58,430 nt of DNA from assembly GCA_000224765.2 (NCBI GenBank), contig AGAU01000080.1:1-58430 (forward strand), in the 5' to 3' direction. Source of the DNA: SAR324 cluster bacterium JCVI-SC AAA005 (GTDB lineage: Bacteria; SAR324; NAC60-12). Below the pieces are notes generated by a model. That model worked only from the letters and a program-made list of their open reading frames with translations, made no database searches and was not told the origin of the DNA. Of the stretch, positions 38,106-47,634 are shown piece after piece. The translations under genes were made by a program, and so were the position numbers. How positions within the stretch are numbered: position 1 is the stretch's first letter; each line of letters opens with the position of its first letter.

Positions 38106-39668
38106 TTGCTGCTGTCTTCAGCCATCCAACCTCAAAACCGAACGATCCTCGCCTTAGGCTCGACGGGACTCCTATCCATCTGTTCTCCAGCACTAAGTTG
38201 GAGTGGCACACCTTTTCTAATCTGGATTTCATTGGTCCCCCTTGGAATTGCTCTGTATGGAGCAACTGCTAAGCAGGGAACTTGGCTAGGCTGCTGTTTC
38301 GGAACAATTCTCTGGACCAGCCAAACCTGGGGCTTTCATACCACTCTGACCTATCAACCAGGTTTGCCGTGGTGGATCTCAATCGGTTTTTGGCTATTTC
38401 TTTGTCTCATTGCTAGCATTCCCTATTTGATTTTCGGGCTATTAATGACCCATTTGAATTGGATTAAAAAACCAGCTGGAGCGTTTCGGACTGCACTGTT
38501 GTGGGTTGGCTTGACCGAGTGGATTCCCTCTTTTGCACCAGTTTTTCCAGTTCATACCCTAAGCCAACAGGCTGCTTGGTTACAGGTTGTTCATTGGGGA
38601 GGAACTCCAACCCTGCATCTACTATTGATTTGGGTTAATTGGTTAGTTGTACACAGCTTTTTACGATTTAAACATGACTATCGCCGATTGAGAAACCATC
38701 TGATTTTAAATGCCTTCATTCCAGTTATCATTTTCAGTTGGGGTAGTTATGAATTACACCGAAATAACAATCACTTCTTCCAAGAAATACAGATTGGCTG
38801 GGTTCAACCTAATTTCACCTCTATTCCAAATGAGGAAAATCACCTTTCAAAAGATCAACTGCTTAGTCTTTTGAAGCAAAGCACTGAATTGATTCAGAGT
38901 CACCCAAAAATTGAAACCGTTTTCTGGCCTGAGGTTCCATTCCCATTATCTTGGGTTGATCAGGAGGAGCAAAGGCAACAGATCAGAAAGGCAGTAGTAA
39001 AGTGGCAACGTCCTCTTTTCATGGTATCCAGTACCGTTGATGACCCAAAAGTGATTCGTGGGGAGCGATTCGCTTACTACAATGTCGCTCAAATGATTGG
39101 CTCGACGGGCATTCTAAGAGCCTCACAAATAAAGCAAAAGTTGGTACCTTTCGGCGAATACCTACCAGGAGAGGACAGTTTCCCATTACTAAGAGATTGG
39201 TTTCCAAATGCCCGTCGATACCTACCTGGCAGTGAACTCAACTTGCTTCCCTGGGCGGAAGAAAGTTCAGTTCTAGCAGCTATCTGTTATGAAATCGGAT
39301 TTGAATCAATACTCAAGCAAGCCTTAGAATCTAGGCCTCGTATTGTTTGGAATCCCGTCAATGATGGCTGGTTCCCAGTCTCCATGGCGGCCTGGCACAG
39401 AGCTCTTGCTCAATTCAGCAGTGTAGAAATAGGGTTGCCACTAATTCGGGTTAGCAACTCTGGCTACACTGTGATAACAGACACTCGGGGAATTGTGCTT
39501 CAGACTGGAGAATGGGATCAATCAGTTGCCAAAACAGTGAAAATCCCTGTTCCTGAGCAATCTGGGCCCTGGTTACATATTTCTGAAATTGCTCGCTGGA
39601 TTCTGCTTGGCTGGGTACTACTTGACGTTGGACTAGGATTACTCCTGAAGAATCGCGAAAAAGATTAA
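38106..39668 (+). CDS. lnt: Apolipoprotein N-acyltransferase
   Basis: A 520-residue inner-membrane enzyme that adds the third acyl chain to lipoproteins, so Gram-negative envelope. Several membrane segments fill the first 215 residues, then a nitrilase-type periplasmic domain with the triad Glu (VFWPEVPFP near residue 276), Lys (KQKLVPFGEYLP near 345) and Cys (AAICYEIGFE near 395), and a last membrane segment at the end. The start is TTG at 38106: an in-frame stop lies just upstream and the next ATG would delete the first helices. Confidence 0.93.
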   Translation: MLLSSAIQPQNRTILALGSTGLLSICSPALSWSGTPFLIWISLVPLGIALYGATAKQGTWLGCCFGTILWTSQTWGFHTTLTYQPGLPWWISIGFWLFLCLIASIPYLIFGLLMTHLNWIKKPAGAFRTALLWVGLTEWIPSFAPVFPVHTLSQQAAWLQVVHWGGTPTLHLLLIWVNWLVVHSFLRFKHDYRRLRNHLILNAFIPVIIFSWGSYELHRNNNHFFQEIQIGWVQPNFTSIPNEENHLSKDQLLSLLKQSTELIQSHPKIETVFWPEVPFPLSWVDQEEQRQQIRKAVVKWQRPLFMVSSTVDDPKVIRGERFAYYNVAQMIGSTGILRASQIKQKLVPFGEYLPGEDSFPLLRDWFPNARRYLPGSELNLLPWAEESSVLAAICYEIGFESILKQALESRPRIVWNPVNDGWFPVSMAAWHRALAQFSSVEIGLPLIRVSNSGYTVITDTRGIVLQTGEWDQSVAKTVKIPVPEQSGPWLHISEIARWILLGWVLLDVGLGLLLKNREKD

Positions 39669-39845
39669 CTCTATTCATCTTCATTAATTCATTTCTTGAA
39701 GAATCGCACTATTTTTGTAGATTTTAAGATTCATATTATTTCATTACTTTGAATTTTGGTCTGGTTTCTTTGCTATTCAGAGATTAAGGACTAAAAGCCG
39801 AATTGATTGATTACTTTCACGATCCTCCAACATACTGAGGTAGCC

Positions 39846-41117
39846 TTGCATTGGAAGAACAACCCGGTAGAGAAAATTAAAGCTTGGGAGTCCGATTTGG
39901 CTGACAACCATCAAAAATTTATCAAAGACAGCCTCAGATTGGATCTAACCCGTGGGAAACCTGCGATTGAGCAGCTAGCTTTAGCAGATGGACTTGATGG
40001 AATATTGAAGGGTAACTACTTGGCTTCAGATGGCACAGACACTCGCAATTATGGTGGATTAACAGGTTTGCCCGAAGCAAGAAATTTAGGAGCAGAGTGG
40101 CTCGGCTTACCTCAAGAAGAAGTACTTGTCAGTGGCAATAGTTCCCTATCAATAATGTACCAAGTGTTGCATTTGGGTGCTCATTACGGTTATGGCACTA
40201 CACCTTGGCTACAACAATCGACTCCCCCAGAATTCTTAGCCGTTGTTCCAGGGTATGACCGACATTTTGCAATCTGTGAGAAGTTGGGAATCAAGATGGT
40301 GAATATCCCAATGAAAGCAGACGGACCAGACATGGAGATGGTTGAAGCTCAGGTGAAACGTCCTCAAGTCAAAGGGCTATGGTGCGTTCCGAAATATTCG
40401 AATCCAACCGGCAATATCTATGGTGCCGAAGTTGTAGACCGAATCGCCCGTTTAGGGAATCAGGCAGCATCAGATTTTCGAATTATGTGGGACAACGCTT
40501 ACGCAGTACACGATCATTATGAGAACGCTCCCGAGCTAACAAACCTGATGGAGCTTTGTCGACTGAATGGTACACAGGACAGCGTCTTTCTATTTGGATC
40601 TACTTCAAAAGTTACCTTAGCTGGGGCAGGGATTTCATTTCTCGGCGGGTCGAAAGCTAATATCGAGCATTTCCTTGAACAGATGGCCTATTGGACAATC
40701 GGACCGGACAAGGTGAATCAATTGCGTCATACCAGGTTTTTACCTGACCTTGCAGCAGCCAAGAAGCACATGAAGCGGCACGCTGAGATCATACGGCCCA
40801 AGTTTGAATTAGTCCTCAAAAAACTAGATGAATCACCTAGAGTTCAGGAGATGGGCAACTGGATCAGTCCGGAAGGAGGTTATTTTATTTCCTTTGATTC
40901 CCTCCCAGACCATGCAAATGAGATTGTCAGACTTGCCGGTGAAGCTGGAGTGAAAATGACCCCAGCCGGCTCGACTTTTCCATATAGGTTTGATCCTGAA
41001 GATAAAAACATCCGACTTTCGCCAACATACCCGTCAATTGAAGATTTATCGATGGCGATGGATGTCTTTGTCAACTGTGTTCAACTGGCAACCATCAGAA
41101 AGCACCTCGGTGAATAG
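39846..41117 (+). CDS. Aspartate aminotransferase, class Ic type
   Basis: A PLP enzyme of about 423 residues in the Asp_aminotransf (PF12897-type) group, once taken for MocR-like proteins. Visible are LRLDLTRGKPAIEQLALADG, NYGGLTGLPEARNLGAEWLG near residue 72, WCVPKYSNPTGNIY near 190, and the PLP-lysine FGSTSKVTLAGAGISFLGG near 260. The TTG at 39846 is preferred, with GAGGT 4 bases upstream; a TTG at 39807 would add 13 residues that do not look conserved. It lies alone after lnt, with a 177-base gap and no clear promoter seen. Confidence 0.88.
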   Translation: MHWKNNPVEKIKAWESDLADNHQKFIKDSLRLDLTRGKPAIEQLALADGLDGILKGNYLASDGTDTRNYGGLTGLPEARNLGAEWLGLPQEEVLVSGNSSLSIMYQVLHLGAHYGYGTTPWLQQSTPPEFLAVVPGYDRHFAICEKLGIKMVNIPMKADGPDMEMVEAQVKRPQVKGLWCVPKYSNPTGNIYGAEVVDRIARLGNQAASDFRIMWDNAYAVHDHYENAPELTNLMELCRLNGTQDSVFLFGSTSKVTLAGAGISFLGGSKANIEHFLEQMAYWTIGPDKVNQLRHTRFLPDLAAAKKHMKRHAEIIRPKFELVLKKLDESPRVQEMGNWISPEGGYFISFDSLPDHANEIVRLAGEAGVKMTPAGSTFPYRFDPEDKNIRLSPTYPSIEDLSMAMDVFVNCVQLATIRKHLGE

Positions 41118-41419
41118 CGACTTTAAAAAATCTTCAGAATTCGCTTGAAGACCCCAAAGTTAAGGGCATTTCTTACAGAGCCCGTTGGATAAAATTCAAT
41201 AGAACTGCCAATTCAGGGGACTCTATTGAAGCTGTACCACTGAATCCCAAACTAATTACCTTGATCGATTTTTACTGTGATTCAGACTATCTGCTAATCG
41301 AGACAACTTCATTTATTGCTAATCCCCTTAGCCATAACTTCCTGAGACGAATTTACTTTGAGCTATTTTTGCCGATTAAAGTTTTGATGGTTTTCAGGAT
41401 TGATTAGCTAAGTTGACCA
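41118..41419. other. Gap between convergent genes with a stop-free frame lacking ATG
   Basis: Between the aminotransferase and the aldo/keto reductase there is a plus-strand frame with no stop over 97 codons (41114-41407). It has no ATG until close to its end and matches nothing I know. A short inverted repeat near its left end could act as a terminator for leftward transcription. No tRNA-like fold is visible. Confidence 0.4.
41125..41151 (-). terminator. Weak candidate terminator for the leftward inositol operon
   Basis: On the minus strand TCTTCA, a 9-base loop and TGAAGA are followed by six T (41130 to 41125). The form is that of a rho-independent terminator, but the stem is short and AT-rich and lies about 270 bases past the stop of the last gene. 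Confidence 0.35.
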
Positions 41420-42397
41420 TCAACCCGGTTTGTATTCACGATTGGCCTCTGGATCCTCCCATGAGAAAGGTAGATTTTCTACCTCCGTCCACAAGCTTTT
41501 AGGCAATTCAATATTCGCCCAATCCAGTGTTTGTTGAACTCTAGATGGCTTAGTAACACCTGCAACCGTGGAGGTAATTCGGTGATCTCTCACAGAGAAT
41601 TGAAGAGCTAGTGCGCCTATCGGGACATGGTACCTTGAGCAGATTTCCTCTATAGCCCTTACTGGTTCTAAAGACTTTGTTGTTGCATCTTGGTAGGCAA
41701 TTCTCGGCATAACAGCACTGCCTTTTGCAAGTATTCCTGAAGCGTATGGCGCTGCATTTAGAATAGCAATACCTCGTTCATGAGCTTTTGTGAATACACT
41801 GTCGGCTGATTTATTAATAACATTCCATCGGTTGTGGTTCATTAGTGCATCGAAGGGCCAATCCCACAGAATAGATTCCATTACATCCAGTCTCCCCATT
41901 GCCAACCCGACGGCATCAGCCAATCCCTCTTCCTTGATTTTGAATAACTCATCGAGGGCGCCCCCTTTACAAGTTATTTCATGCAAATCACGCGCATGCT
42001 CAGGATCATGCAAATGAAGAATTTGAACTTTTTCTAATCCAAGTCTAGTCAGACTTTCTTCAACAGAACGCCTGGTACGATTGGCATCAAAAATACCATT
42101 TCCCATGTCACGATCTACCTTTGTCGATATTACGAAACCATCAGGCAAACCTCCTCTCTCTCTCAACACATTACCAATTCTTTCTTCAGAACGTCCAAAT
42201 CCATAGTTGTTTGATGTATCTAGGAAATTTATTGGACCATCAAAAATAGCATTGAGGGTTTTCCTTGCTCGATTTTCATCCACTTCATAGCCATAGGTAT
42301 CCGGCATATTACCCAACCCGGAAGTCCCAAAACACAGAGAGGATACCATCAGATCAGTTTTTGCGATCCTTTTCTTTTCTAGGATTTGCTGCGACAA
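41420..42397 (-). CDS. Aldo/keto reductase, D-threo-aldose (L-fucose) dehydrogenase-like
   Basis: A 325-residue (beta/alpha)8 oxidoreductase. CFGTSGLGNMPDTYGY near residue 22, INFLDTSNNYGFGRSEERIG near 56, STKVDRD near 91 and LHLHDPEHA near 127 put it with the D-threo-aldose 1-dehydrogenase/L-fucose dehydrogenase group rather than the channel-type reductases. It would oxidise a free sugar to a lactone with NAD(P). The start is TTG with AAAGGA five bases ahead. It is the last gene of the leftward inositol-region operon, after a 378-base gap, and could feed sugar acids to the dehydratase at the operon's head. Confidence 0.88.
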   Translation of the reverse strand: MSQQILEKKRIAKTDLMVSSLCFGTSGLGNMPDTYGYEVDENRARKTLNAIFDGPINFLDTSNNYGFGRSEERIGNVLRERGGLPDGFVISTKVDRDMGNGIFDANRTRRSVEESLTRLGLEKVQILHLHDPEHARDLHEITCKGGALDELFKIKEEGLADAVGLAMGRLDVMESILWDWPFDALMNHNRWNVINKSADSVFTKAHERGIAILNAAPYASGILAKGSAVMPRIAYQDATTKSLEPVRAIEEICSRYHVPIGALALQFSVRDHRITSTVAGVTKPSRVQQTLDWANIELPKSLWTEVENLPFSWEDPEANREYKPG

Positions 42398-42775
42398 AAT
42401 AGTCCTTTATCAAGATATTTTTTAAGAATGGGAACTATGTCCTTGTTTTGGCAAGTTAGGAGCGCTTATTTGCAAAATTAATAACATAGCAAAAAGCATT
42501 GTGATAGCTCATTTCCGAATAAAGATTGTTCCATTAGAAAGTTGTTATGGTTCTTTCTCCTACCAAAAAACCCAAAGAGACCGGACGTTCTTTTACTTTA
42601 TTAAATACACGTCTGCCTGATGTGTTTTAAGTTATATTATGTTACAGTTTCACTAGGAAGAATAAGATTTTGGATAAAACTTTCAAAGAAAATAGACCAG
42701 AAGAATTAACTGGATTAATCATTGGAAATTGTAAGCCACATTAATTTTTTTCAAATATTCATTGAATCCAACTAA
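42398..42775. other. Long gap between the SDR and aldo/keto reductase genes
   Basis: This 378-base, AT-rich stretch holds no recognisable gene. A 24-codon plus-strand frame beginning with TTG near 42670, behind AGGAAG, is too short to support. The length suggests that the aldo/keto reductase has its own promoter here; no clear -35/-10 pair was found. Confidence 0.5.
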
Positions 42776-43579
42776 CTAAGTTGGATGAGGGGGACTTTCA
42801 TAGCAACCAATAACAGATTGATCAAAATCAACGATGGATCCAGTCATCAACCCTGAATCAGCAGATGCCAAAAAGAGTACTGCACGGGCTACCTCATCTG
42901 TTTTGAGCAACCGTTCAAAAGGTTGATCGGCTTCTGCTTTGGCAAGCCAATCAGAGTCCGCTTTGTGATATTTTTTTTGGATTTTATCCTCTCCCAGCGT
43001 ATCCATCCAACCAATATTTAAAGCATTGACGCGAATCTTATTTTTCATCAAACTAAATGCAGAATTTTTTGTCACAATTGAAAGAGCACCTTTGGAGGCA
43101 CAGTACGCTGCAATAAATGGTTGGCCCCCATGTGCTGACATACTCTGGATATTCACGATTGTCCCCTCTATCTTATCACGGATCATGAACTTGGCAGCTG
43201 CCTGAATTAGAAAAAAGGGGGCCCGAGTGTTGACTGCAAACATACGATCGAATAGATCTTCTGAGGTGTCCAGAATGGTTCCCCGATCGGTGATTGCCGC
43301 ACTGTTCACCAAAATATCAACTCTGCCAAAAGCTTGATCAGCTTTTTGAATCACTTTTCTGCAATCTTCCACCCTTGATAAATCTGCTTGCACAAATTCT
43401 GTTGGTGTTCCCTGTCCTGTCAAAATATCTGCGGCTTTTTTACCATTTTGCACATGCCGTCCACAAATCACCAAACCTGCGGCTCTTTGCTCAGTAAAGA
43501 GTTTTGCTATTGCCAGCCCGAGACCTTGAGTGGAACCAGTAACAACAGCGACTTTTCCTAAAAGATTTTGTTCTGTCAT
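42776..43579 (-). CDS. Short-chain dehydrogenase/reductase
   Basis: A 267-residue classical SDR with the NAD loop VTGSTQGLGLAIAKLF near residue 13, the NSAA element near 92, the catalytic Ser in VNIQSMSAHGG near 143 and Tyr/Lys in YCASKGALS near 158. The usual C-terminal FLASADSGLMTGSIVDFDQS is present. It follows the binding-protein gene by 87 bases on the same strand. In inositol clusters such enzymes often act on inositol isomers or sugar lactones; the substrate cannot be read from sequence. Confidence 0.87.
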   Translation of the reverse strand: MTEQNLLGKVAVVTGSTQGLGLAIAKLFTEQRAAGLVICGRHVQNGKKAADILTGQGTPTEFVQADLSRVEDCRKVIQKADQAFGRVDILVNSAAITDRGTILDTSEDLFDRMFAVNTRAPFFLIQAAAKFMIRDKIEGTIVNIQSMSAHGGQPFIAAYCASKGALSIVTKNSAFSLMKNKIRVNALNIGWMDTLGEDKIQKKYHKADSDWLAKAEADQPFERLLKTDEVARAVLFLASADSGLMTGSIVDFDQSVIGCYESPPHPT

Positions 43580-43666
43580 GTTGTTTTAAAAAGGGAAGAA
43601 TCTACGCGAGATCAAGCAACCTCGCGCAGAAGTTAAATGGAAGAATCAATGACTATGAATTAGCTA

Positions 43667-44671
43667 TCAACCCCCACCAGAAAGACAACTCCAAGCAGCT
43701 TCAAATGGACACACATCCAGCCCTGTGTAGATGGGATCCTCAACAGCTTTTCCATCAGCTAGGTCCTTGAGAACGTACATCGCTTTGTAACCCATCATAT
43801 AAGGCTGTTGCCCGACCAAACCATGCGTAAGACCATCCTTCAAGATTTCCATCTGCATTGGTAAAGTATCAGCAACAACTACAGCTGTTTGCTTGGTGCG
43901 TATTCTCTCCTGATTTTCTCCTGCCACTCGTCTGAATGCCTTAGGTACAAAGTGAGGGAAACCACCAGTTGGCACGTAAGCAGTTAGGTCTGGATACTTT
44001 ATGAAAATATCCGCCATTTGCTGTACTGAAAGTGGGAAATCGTCATTTGTGTAAAGAGGACAACCATCTGGCTCAGTCCAACCATTTTGGCCTGTTAATC
44101 GGTTGCCAGGAGGTGTCGTTCCGGATGCACCTGCTAGTGTATCACGGATCCCTTGCATACGCTCGTTGTGGTTAGCAGCCGATGCCCCACCAGATTGAAT
44201 GCAGATTGATCCACCTTGTGGCTTCAAGTTGCGTGTCAGCCTTGCCAGGTTGACTCCGATATCGTAATTGTTTGTACCAACATAAGCAGTTCGTAATCCC
44301 TTATCTTTGGCTAACAAATCAGAGTCCCATGTAATCACACTGATTCCTGCTTCTTTTGCTCGCTTCAGAGCCTTACCCATTGCTGGTGCATTAGAGGGCG
44401 CTACAGCAATTCCGTCTACCTTTCGCGAAATCAAGTCTTGTACAATTTGGATTTGTTCCTGTTCAGTGTGCTCACCAGGACCAATGTACAAACATTCAAT
44501 ACCTTCGATTTCACCCTCTGCTTTTTTGCAGCCATCACGGGCCAGATCAAAGAATGGATTATTCATCGCCTTAGGTACGAGAGCAAAAGTCAGTTTTGCG
44601 TGTCCCCCGGCGAAGGCCATCGTGGTTAAGCTGAACGGCAGCAGTAAAGCTCCGAGTAAAAACTTTTTCAT
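43667..44671 (-). CDS. Periplasmic sugar/inositol-binding protein
   Basis: A 334-residue class-I binding protein for the ABC transporter encoded just upstream. The ATG at 44671 is chosen: AGGAGAA precedes it and MKKFLLGALLLPFSL to AFA is a clear signal peptide; ATG further upstream would add ten non-signal residues. The mature part has FALVPKAMNNPFFDLARDG near residue 30, QDLISRKVDGIAVAPSN near 80 and VITWDSDL near 117. The inositol catabolic genes around it suggest inositol or an inositol relative as ligand, comparable to IbpA-type proteins. Confidence 0.9.
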   Translation of the reverse strand: MKKFLLGALLLPFSLTTMAFAGGHAKLTFALVPKAMNNPFFDLARDGCKKAEGEIEGIECLYIGPGEHTEQEQIQIVQDLISRKVDGIAVAPSNAPAMGKALKRAKEAGISVITWDSDLLAKDKGLRTAYVGTNNYDIGVNLARLTRNLKPQGGSICIQSGGASAANHNERMQGIRDTLAGASGTTPPGNRLTGQNGWTEPDGCPLYTNDDFPLSVQQMADIFIKYPDLTAYVPTGGFPHFVPKAFRRVAGENQERIRTKQTAVVVADTLPMQMEILKDGLTHGLVGQQPYMMGYKAMYVLKDLADGKAVEDPIYTGLDVCPFEAAWSCLSGGG

Positions 44672-44758
44672 AGAAATTCTCCTAATATGAAAAAATAACA
44701 ATCAGTTAATACTCACAAACTCAAATGTCATTCAATAGGCAAACTCCTTTAAATTTGG

Positions 44759-45772
44759 TTAACGAGATCGTTGGCTTCGGATTTTTTCCAATGCCACCGC
44801 AAAAATAATGAACAAGCCAACAAAGGTGCCCTGCCAATAGGGATCAACACCTGCCATCAACAAACCGTTTCTAATCAGTTCTACTAGAAAAGAACCAATC
44901 AATGCTCCATATGCAGATCCAACCCCTCCCATTAAGTCAGCACCTCCAATGACTGCAGAAGCAATCACTCTCAGCTCATAAATCATTCCCAGAGCGTTAG
45001 TGACAGATCCCATCCAGCCAACAATCATTATAGCTGACATTCCTGCTGTAAGACTGCAGAAAAGATATGCAGACATTTTGACAGCTTTTACAGGGACTCC
45101 TGTCATAGTTGCTGCATTTTCATTGCTACCTATGGCATATAAATGTCGACCCCAGGCAGTAAAATTAAGCATGAATCCCAAAAATATGGTTAAAATGAGC
45201 ATTAGGACTAATGAATTTGCAATACCAAAGTAGCTTCCTCCACCAATACTGACAAATAAATCTTCATCAGGCCCAAACTCATAAAACATTTTGTTATTAG
45301 AAACTACCAAAGCCAAACTTCGACAAATACTCAGCATTCCAAGAGTCACAACAAAAGGGGACAAACCCACATAACTAATCAGAAAACCATTGACAAATCC
45401 ACAGGCCAGAGCAGTTAACAATCCAGCCGCAATTCCAGCTTCAACTCCATAGCCACTAGATAAGGTCAATCCGGTAGCAATCCCTGACAATCCCATTACT
45501 GAACCAACAGAAAGATCAATGCCGGCAGTAATAATAACAGCTGTCATTCCGATTGCGATAATGCCAATAAATGAAAAGTTAAGAGCGACGTTATTAAAGT
45601 TTTGAGCAGTGAAAAAAACCTGCTCTCCTCGTGAATTTGTACCTGCCCAAGAGAGCACTATACATAGACCAATTGCAGCAATAGTTACCCAAAAAGGCTG
45701 TGAACGATAGAGCCGTTGCCAAACCGAATGTGTTTGTGAATCAATAGCTTTTGTAAGGCTTGTATCAGTCAT
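44759..45772 (-). CDS. Sugar/inositol ABC transporter permease
   Basis: A 337-residue RbsC-type inner-membrane permease. It has ITAGIDLSVGSVMGLSG near residue 63, the cytoplasmic GSNENAATMTGVPVKAVK near 215 and GGADLMGGVGSAYGALIG near 275. There is only one permease gene in this system, so the channel is probably a homodimer, unlike the rhamnose transporter at the start of the window. It lies between the ATPase and the binding-protein gene. Confidence 0.92.
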   Translation of the reverse strand: MTDTSLTKAIDSQTHSVWQRLYRSQPFWVTIAAIGLCIVLSWAGTNSRGEQVFFTAQNFNNVALNFSFIGIIAIGMTAVIITAGIDLSVGSVMGLSGIATGLTLSSGYGVEAGIAAGLLTALACGFVNGFLISYVGLSPFVVTLGMLSICRSLALVVSNNKMFYEFGPDEDLFVSIGGGSYFGIANSLVLMLILTIFLGFMLNFTAWGRHLYAIGSNENAATMTGVPVKAVKMSAYLFCSLTAGMSAIMIVGWMGSVTNALGMIYELRVIASAVIGGADLMGGVGSAYGALIGSFLVELIRNGLLMAGVDPYWQGTFVGLFIIFAVALEKIRSQRSR

Positions 45773-45787
45773 TGAATTACCTTTTTA

Positions 45788-46561
45788 TTAAGCGCTTTCA
45801 ACAGCACCAGTAATTAATCCTGTAACTTCGTCCTGAGAAGTTTGAGATATATGCTTATCTGCAACCTTCTCTCCTCTTCGTAACACAACTACCCGATCAC
45901 AGACCGTAAATATGTCTGGCATTCGATGACTGATTAGGAGGACTCCAACACCCTGTGACTGAAGACGCTTGATCAATCCTAAGACTTCACTGACCTGTCG
46001 GACCGAAATAGCTGCTGTTGGCTCATCCATCAATACAAGTTCTGGCGAAGAGAGCTGAGTGCGTGCGATAGCAACCGCTTGCCTTTGGCCACCAGACATT
46101 TGCTTCACTAAGTCACGTGGGCGTGTCTCAGATTTCAGCATCGCAAAAATTTCACCTGCCTTGGAAAACATAAACCCGTTATCCAAAATTTTTAATGGCC
46201 CCAGCCTTTTTTTCTTTTCTCGCCCCAAAAATACATTGTGCGCGGCGGTAAGGTGATCACACAATGCCAAGTCTTGATAGACTACTTCAATACCATTTGA
46301 TCTAGCATCGACCGGCTTGTTAAATTGCCGACGCTCACCTCCCAAATACATCTCACCTTCTGTTGGTGGATAATTCCCTGACAAAATTTTGATCAGAGTG
46401 GATTTACCAGCCCCATTATCTCCCATCAAGCCCACTACCTCACCAGCAAACAACTGCATGTTAATCCCCTTGAGAGCCTCAATGGCCCCAAAGGATTTAC
46501 TGATATTATGTAGATTCAGAAAAACGGGTTTCGATTGTTTCTCCTGCGAGGAATTAATCAT
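45788..46561 (-). CDS. Sugar/inositol ABC transporter ATPase, single-domain (FrcA-like)
   Basis: A 257-residue ATPase with one ABC domain: Walker A GDNGAGKST near residue 47, signature KQMSGGQRQAVAIAR near 150 and Walker B LVLMDEPTAAIS near 172, then the switch SHRMPDIF near 205. RbsA-type carbohydrate ATPases normally have two such domains in tandem; the single-domain form is known from FrcA of rhizobial fructose transporters, and it would work as a homodimer. The start overlaps the preceding dehydrogenase gene by 4 bases. Confidence 0.92.
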   Translation of the reverse strand: MINSSQEKQSKPVFLNLHNISKSFGAIEALKGINMQLFAGEVVGLMGDNGAGKSTLIKILSGNYPPTEGEMYLGGERRQFNKPVDARSNGIEVVYQDLALCDHLTAAHNVFLGREKKKRLGPLKILDNGFMFSKAGEIFAMLKSETRPRDLVKQMSGGQRQAVAIARTQLSSPELVLMDEPTAAISVRQVSEVLGLIKRLQSQGVGVLLISHRMPDIFTVCDRVVVLRRGEKVADKHISQTSQDEVTGLITGAVESA

Positions 46562-47580
46562 AATTCCTCCTCCATTGGATTTTCATAATTTACTGAGACT
46601 ACCTTTCCAGTCTCAACTGAGCGGTAAGCAGCATTCGCTAGAATCAAAGCACGGCGACCATCTTCAAATGAAACTTTGGACTCTGAACCCGCTTCAAGAG
46701 TATCCATAAAGCCTTCTAACTGTTTCAGGTAGGCCTGTCTATAACGCTCGATAAAGAAAAATTCACAAGCATCTCGCCAATGAGACCCCTTTGCATTAAA
46801 GCGCTCAACACTTGTGGGTTGGCGGTTCTCAGAGCGTAACATCCCTTGGCTACCATGTGCTTCTAGGCGTTGATCATAACCATAGGTTGCATGGCGCGAG
46901 TTATTAATATGACAGAGCTTCCCCGATGCAGTTTTCATCAGGATCATTGCGGAATCAATCTCGCCAATCTCTTTGGCCACTGGATCAAAAAGATTACCGG
47001 TAAATGCAGTTACCTGTGTGAATTCTTCACCCAAAGCAAAGCGAGCCAGGTCAAAATCATGGATTGTCATGTCCCTGAGCATTCCACCAGCAGCAAGGTA
47101 GTAAGCTTTCGGTGGAGGTTCTGGATCACGACTGGTGATGATCACTTGCTCTAAATCACCTATCTCACTGTTTCGAACAGCACTTACCAACTGTCCATGT
47201 CCAGGGTCGAATCTTCGATTGAAACCAATCTGAATCAGACTCTTTGCACCACTGATTTGCTTATTACACTCTTCGACCTTTGCAATATCCAAATCGATGG
47301 GTTTCTCACAAAGAACTGCTTTGCCGGACTGAACTGAACGGATTATAAAATCAGCATGTGTGGGCGTTGAAGAGGCCACAAACACAGCATCCACTTCTGC
47401 ATCATCAAAAATTTCATCGGGATCTCGAGCGACCTTGGCACCTGTTTTTGCCCCCACAGCTTCACTGGATGGAGAATGAACATCATAGATCCAATTCAAG
47501 CCACACCTGTCATGAGCTACAATGTTGGCAGCATGCATTTGCCCAATACGGCCAGCACCAATCAGAGCAAAGCGAATCAT
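46558..47580 (-). CDS. iolG: Inositol 2-dehydrogenase
   Basis: A 340-residue Gfo/Idh/MocA oxidoreductase. It has the NAD loop LIGAGRIGQMHAANI near residue 5, CEKPIDLDI near 92 with the catalytic Lys, GFNRRFD near 120 and MTIHDFDLARFALGE near 170 (the Asp and His of the active site). This set is the IolG pattern, which oxidises myo-inositol to scyllo-inosose. A GGAGAA site precedes the ATG. It overlaps the transporter ATPase gene, so uptake and the first catabolic step are co-translated. Confidence 0.9.
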   Translation of the reverse strand: MIRFALIGAGRIGQMHAANIVAHDRCGLNWIYDVHSPSSEAVGAKTGAKVARDPDEIFDDAEVDAVFVASSTPTHADFIIRSVQSGKAVLCEKPIDLDIAKVEECNKQISGAKSLIQIGFNRRFDPGHGQLVSAVRNSEIGDLEQVIITSRDPEPPPKAYYLAAGGMLRDMTIHDFDLARFALGEEFTQVTAFTGNLFDPVAKEIGEIDSAMILMKTASGKLCHINNSRHATYGYDQRLEAHGSQGMLRSENRQPTSVERFNAKGSHWRDACEFFFIERYRQAYLKQLEGFMDTLEAGSESKVSFEDGRRALILANAAYRSVETGKVVSVNYENPMEEEL

Positions 47581-47634
47581 TGTTCTCCTGTTCTACGAGT
47601 TGACTAAAATCCCCTTTCGGGGAAGAGACGAGGA

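Noticed and set aside
42670..42745. Tiny TTG-started frame behind AGGAAG in the gap before the aldo/keto reductase
   Set aside because: Only 24 codons, no known match, and such sites are frequent by chance in AT-rich gaps.
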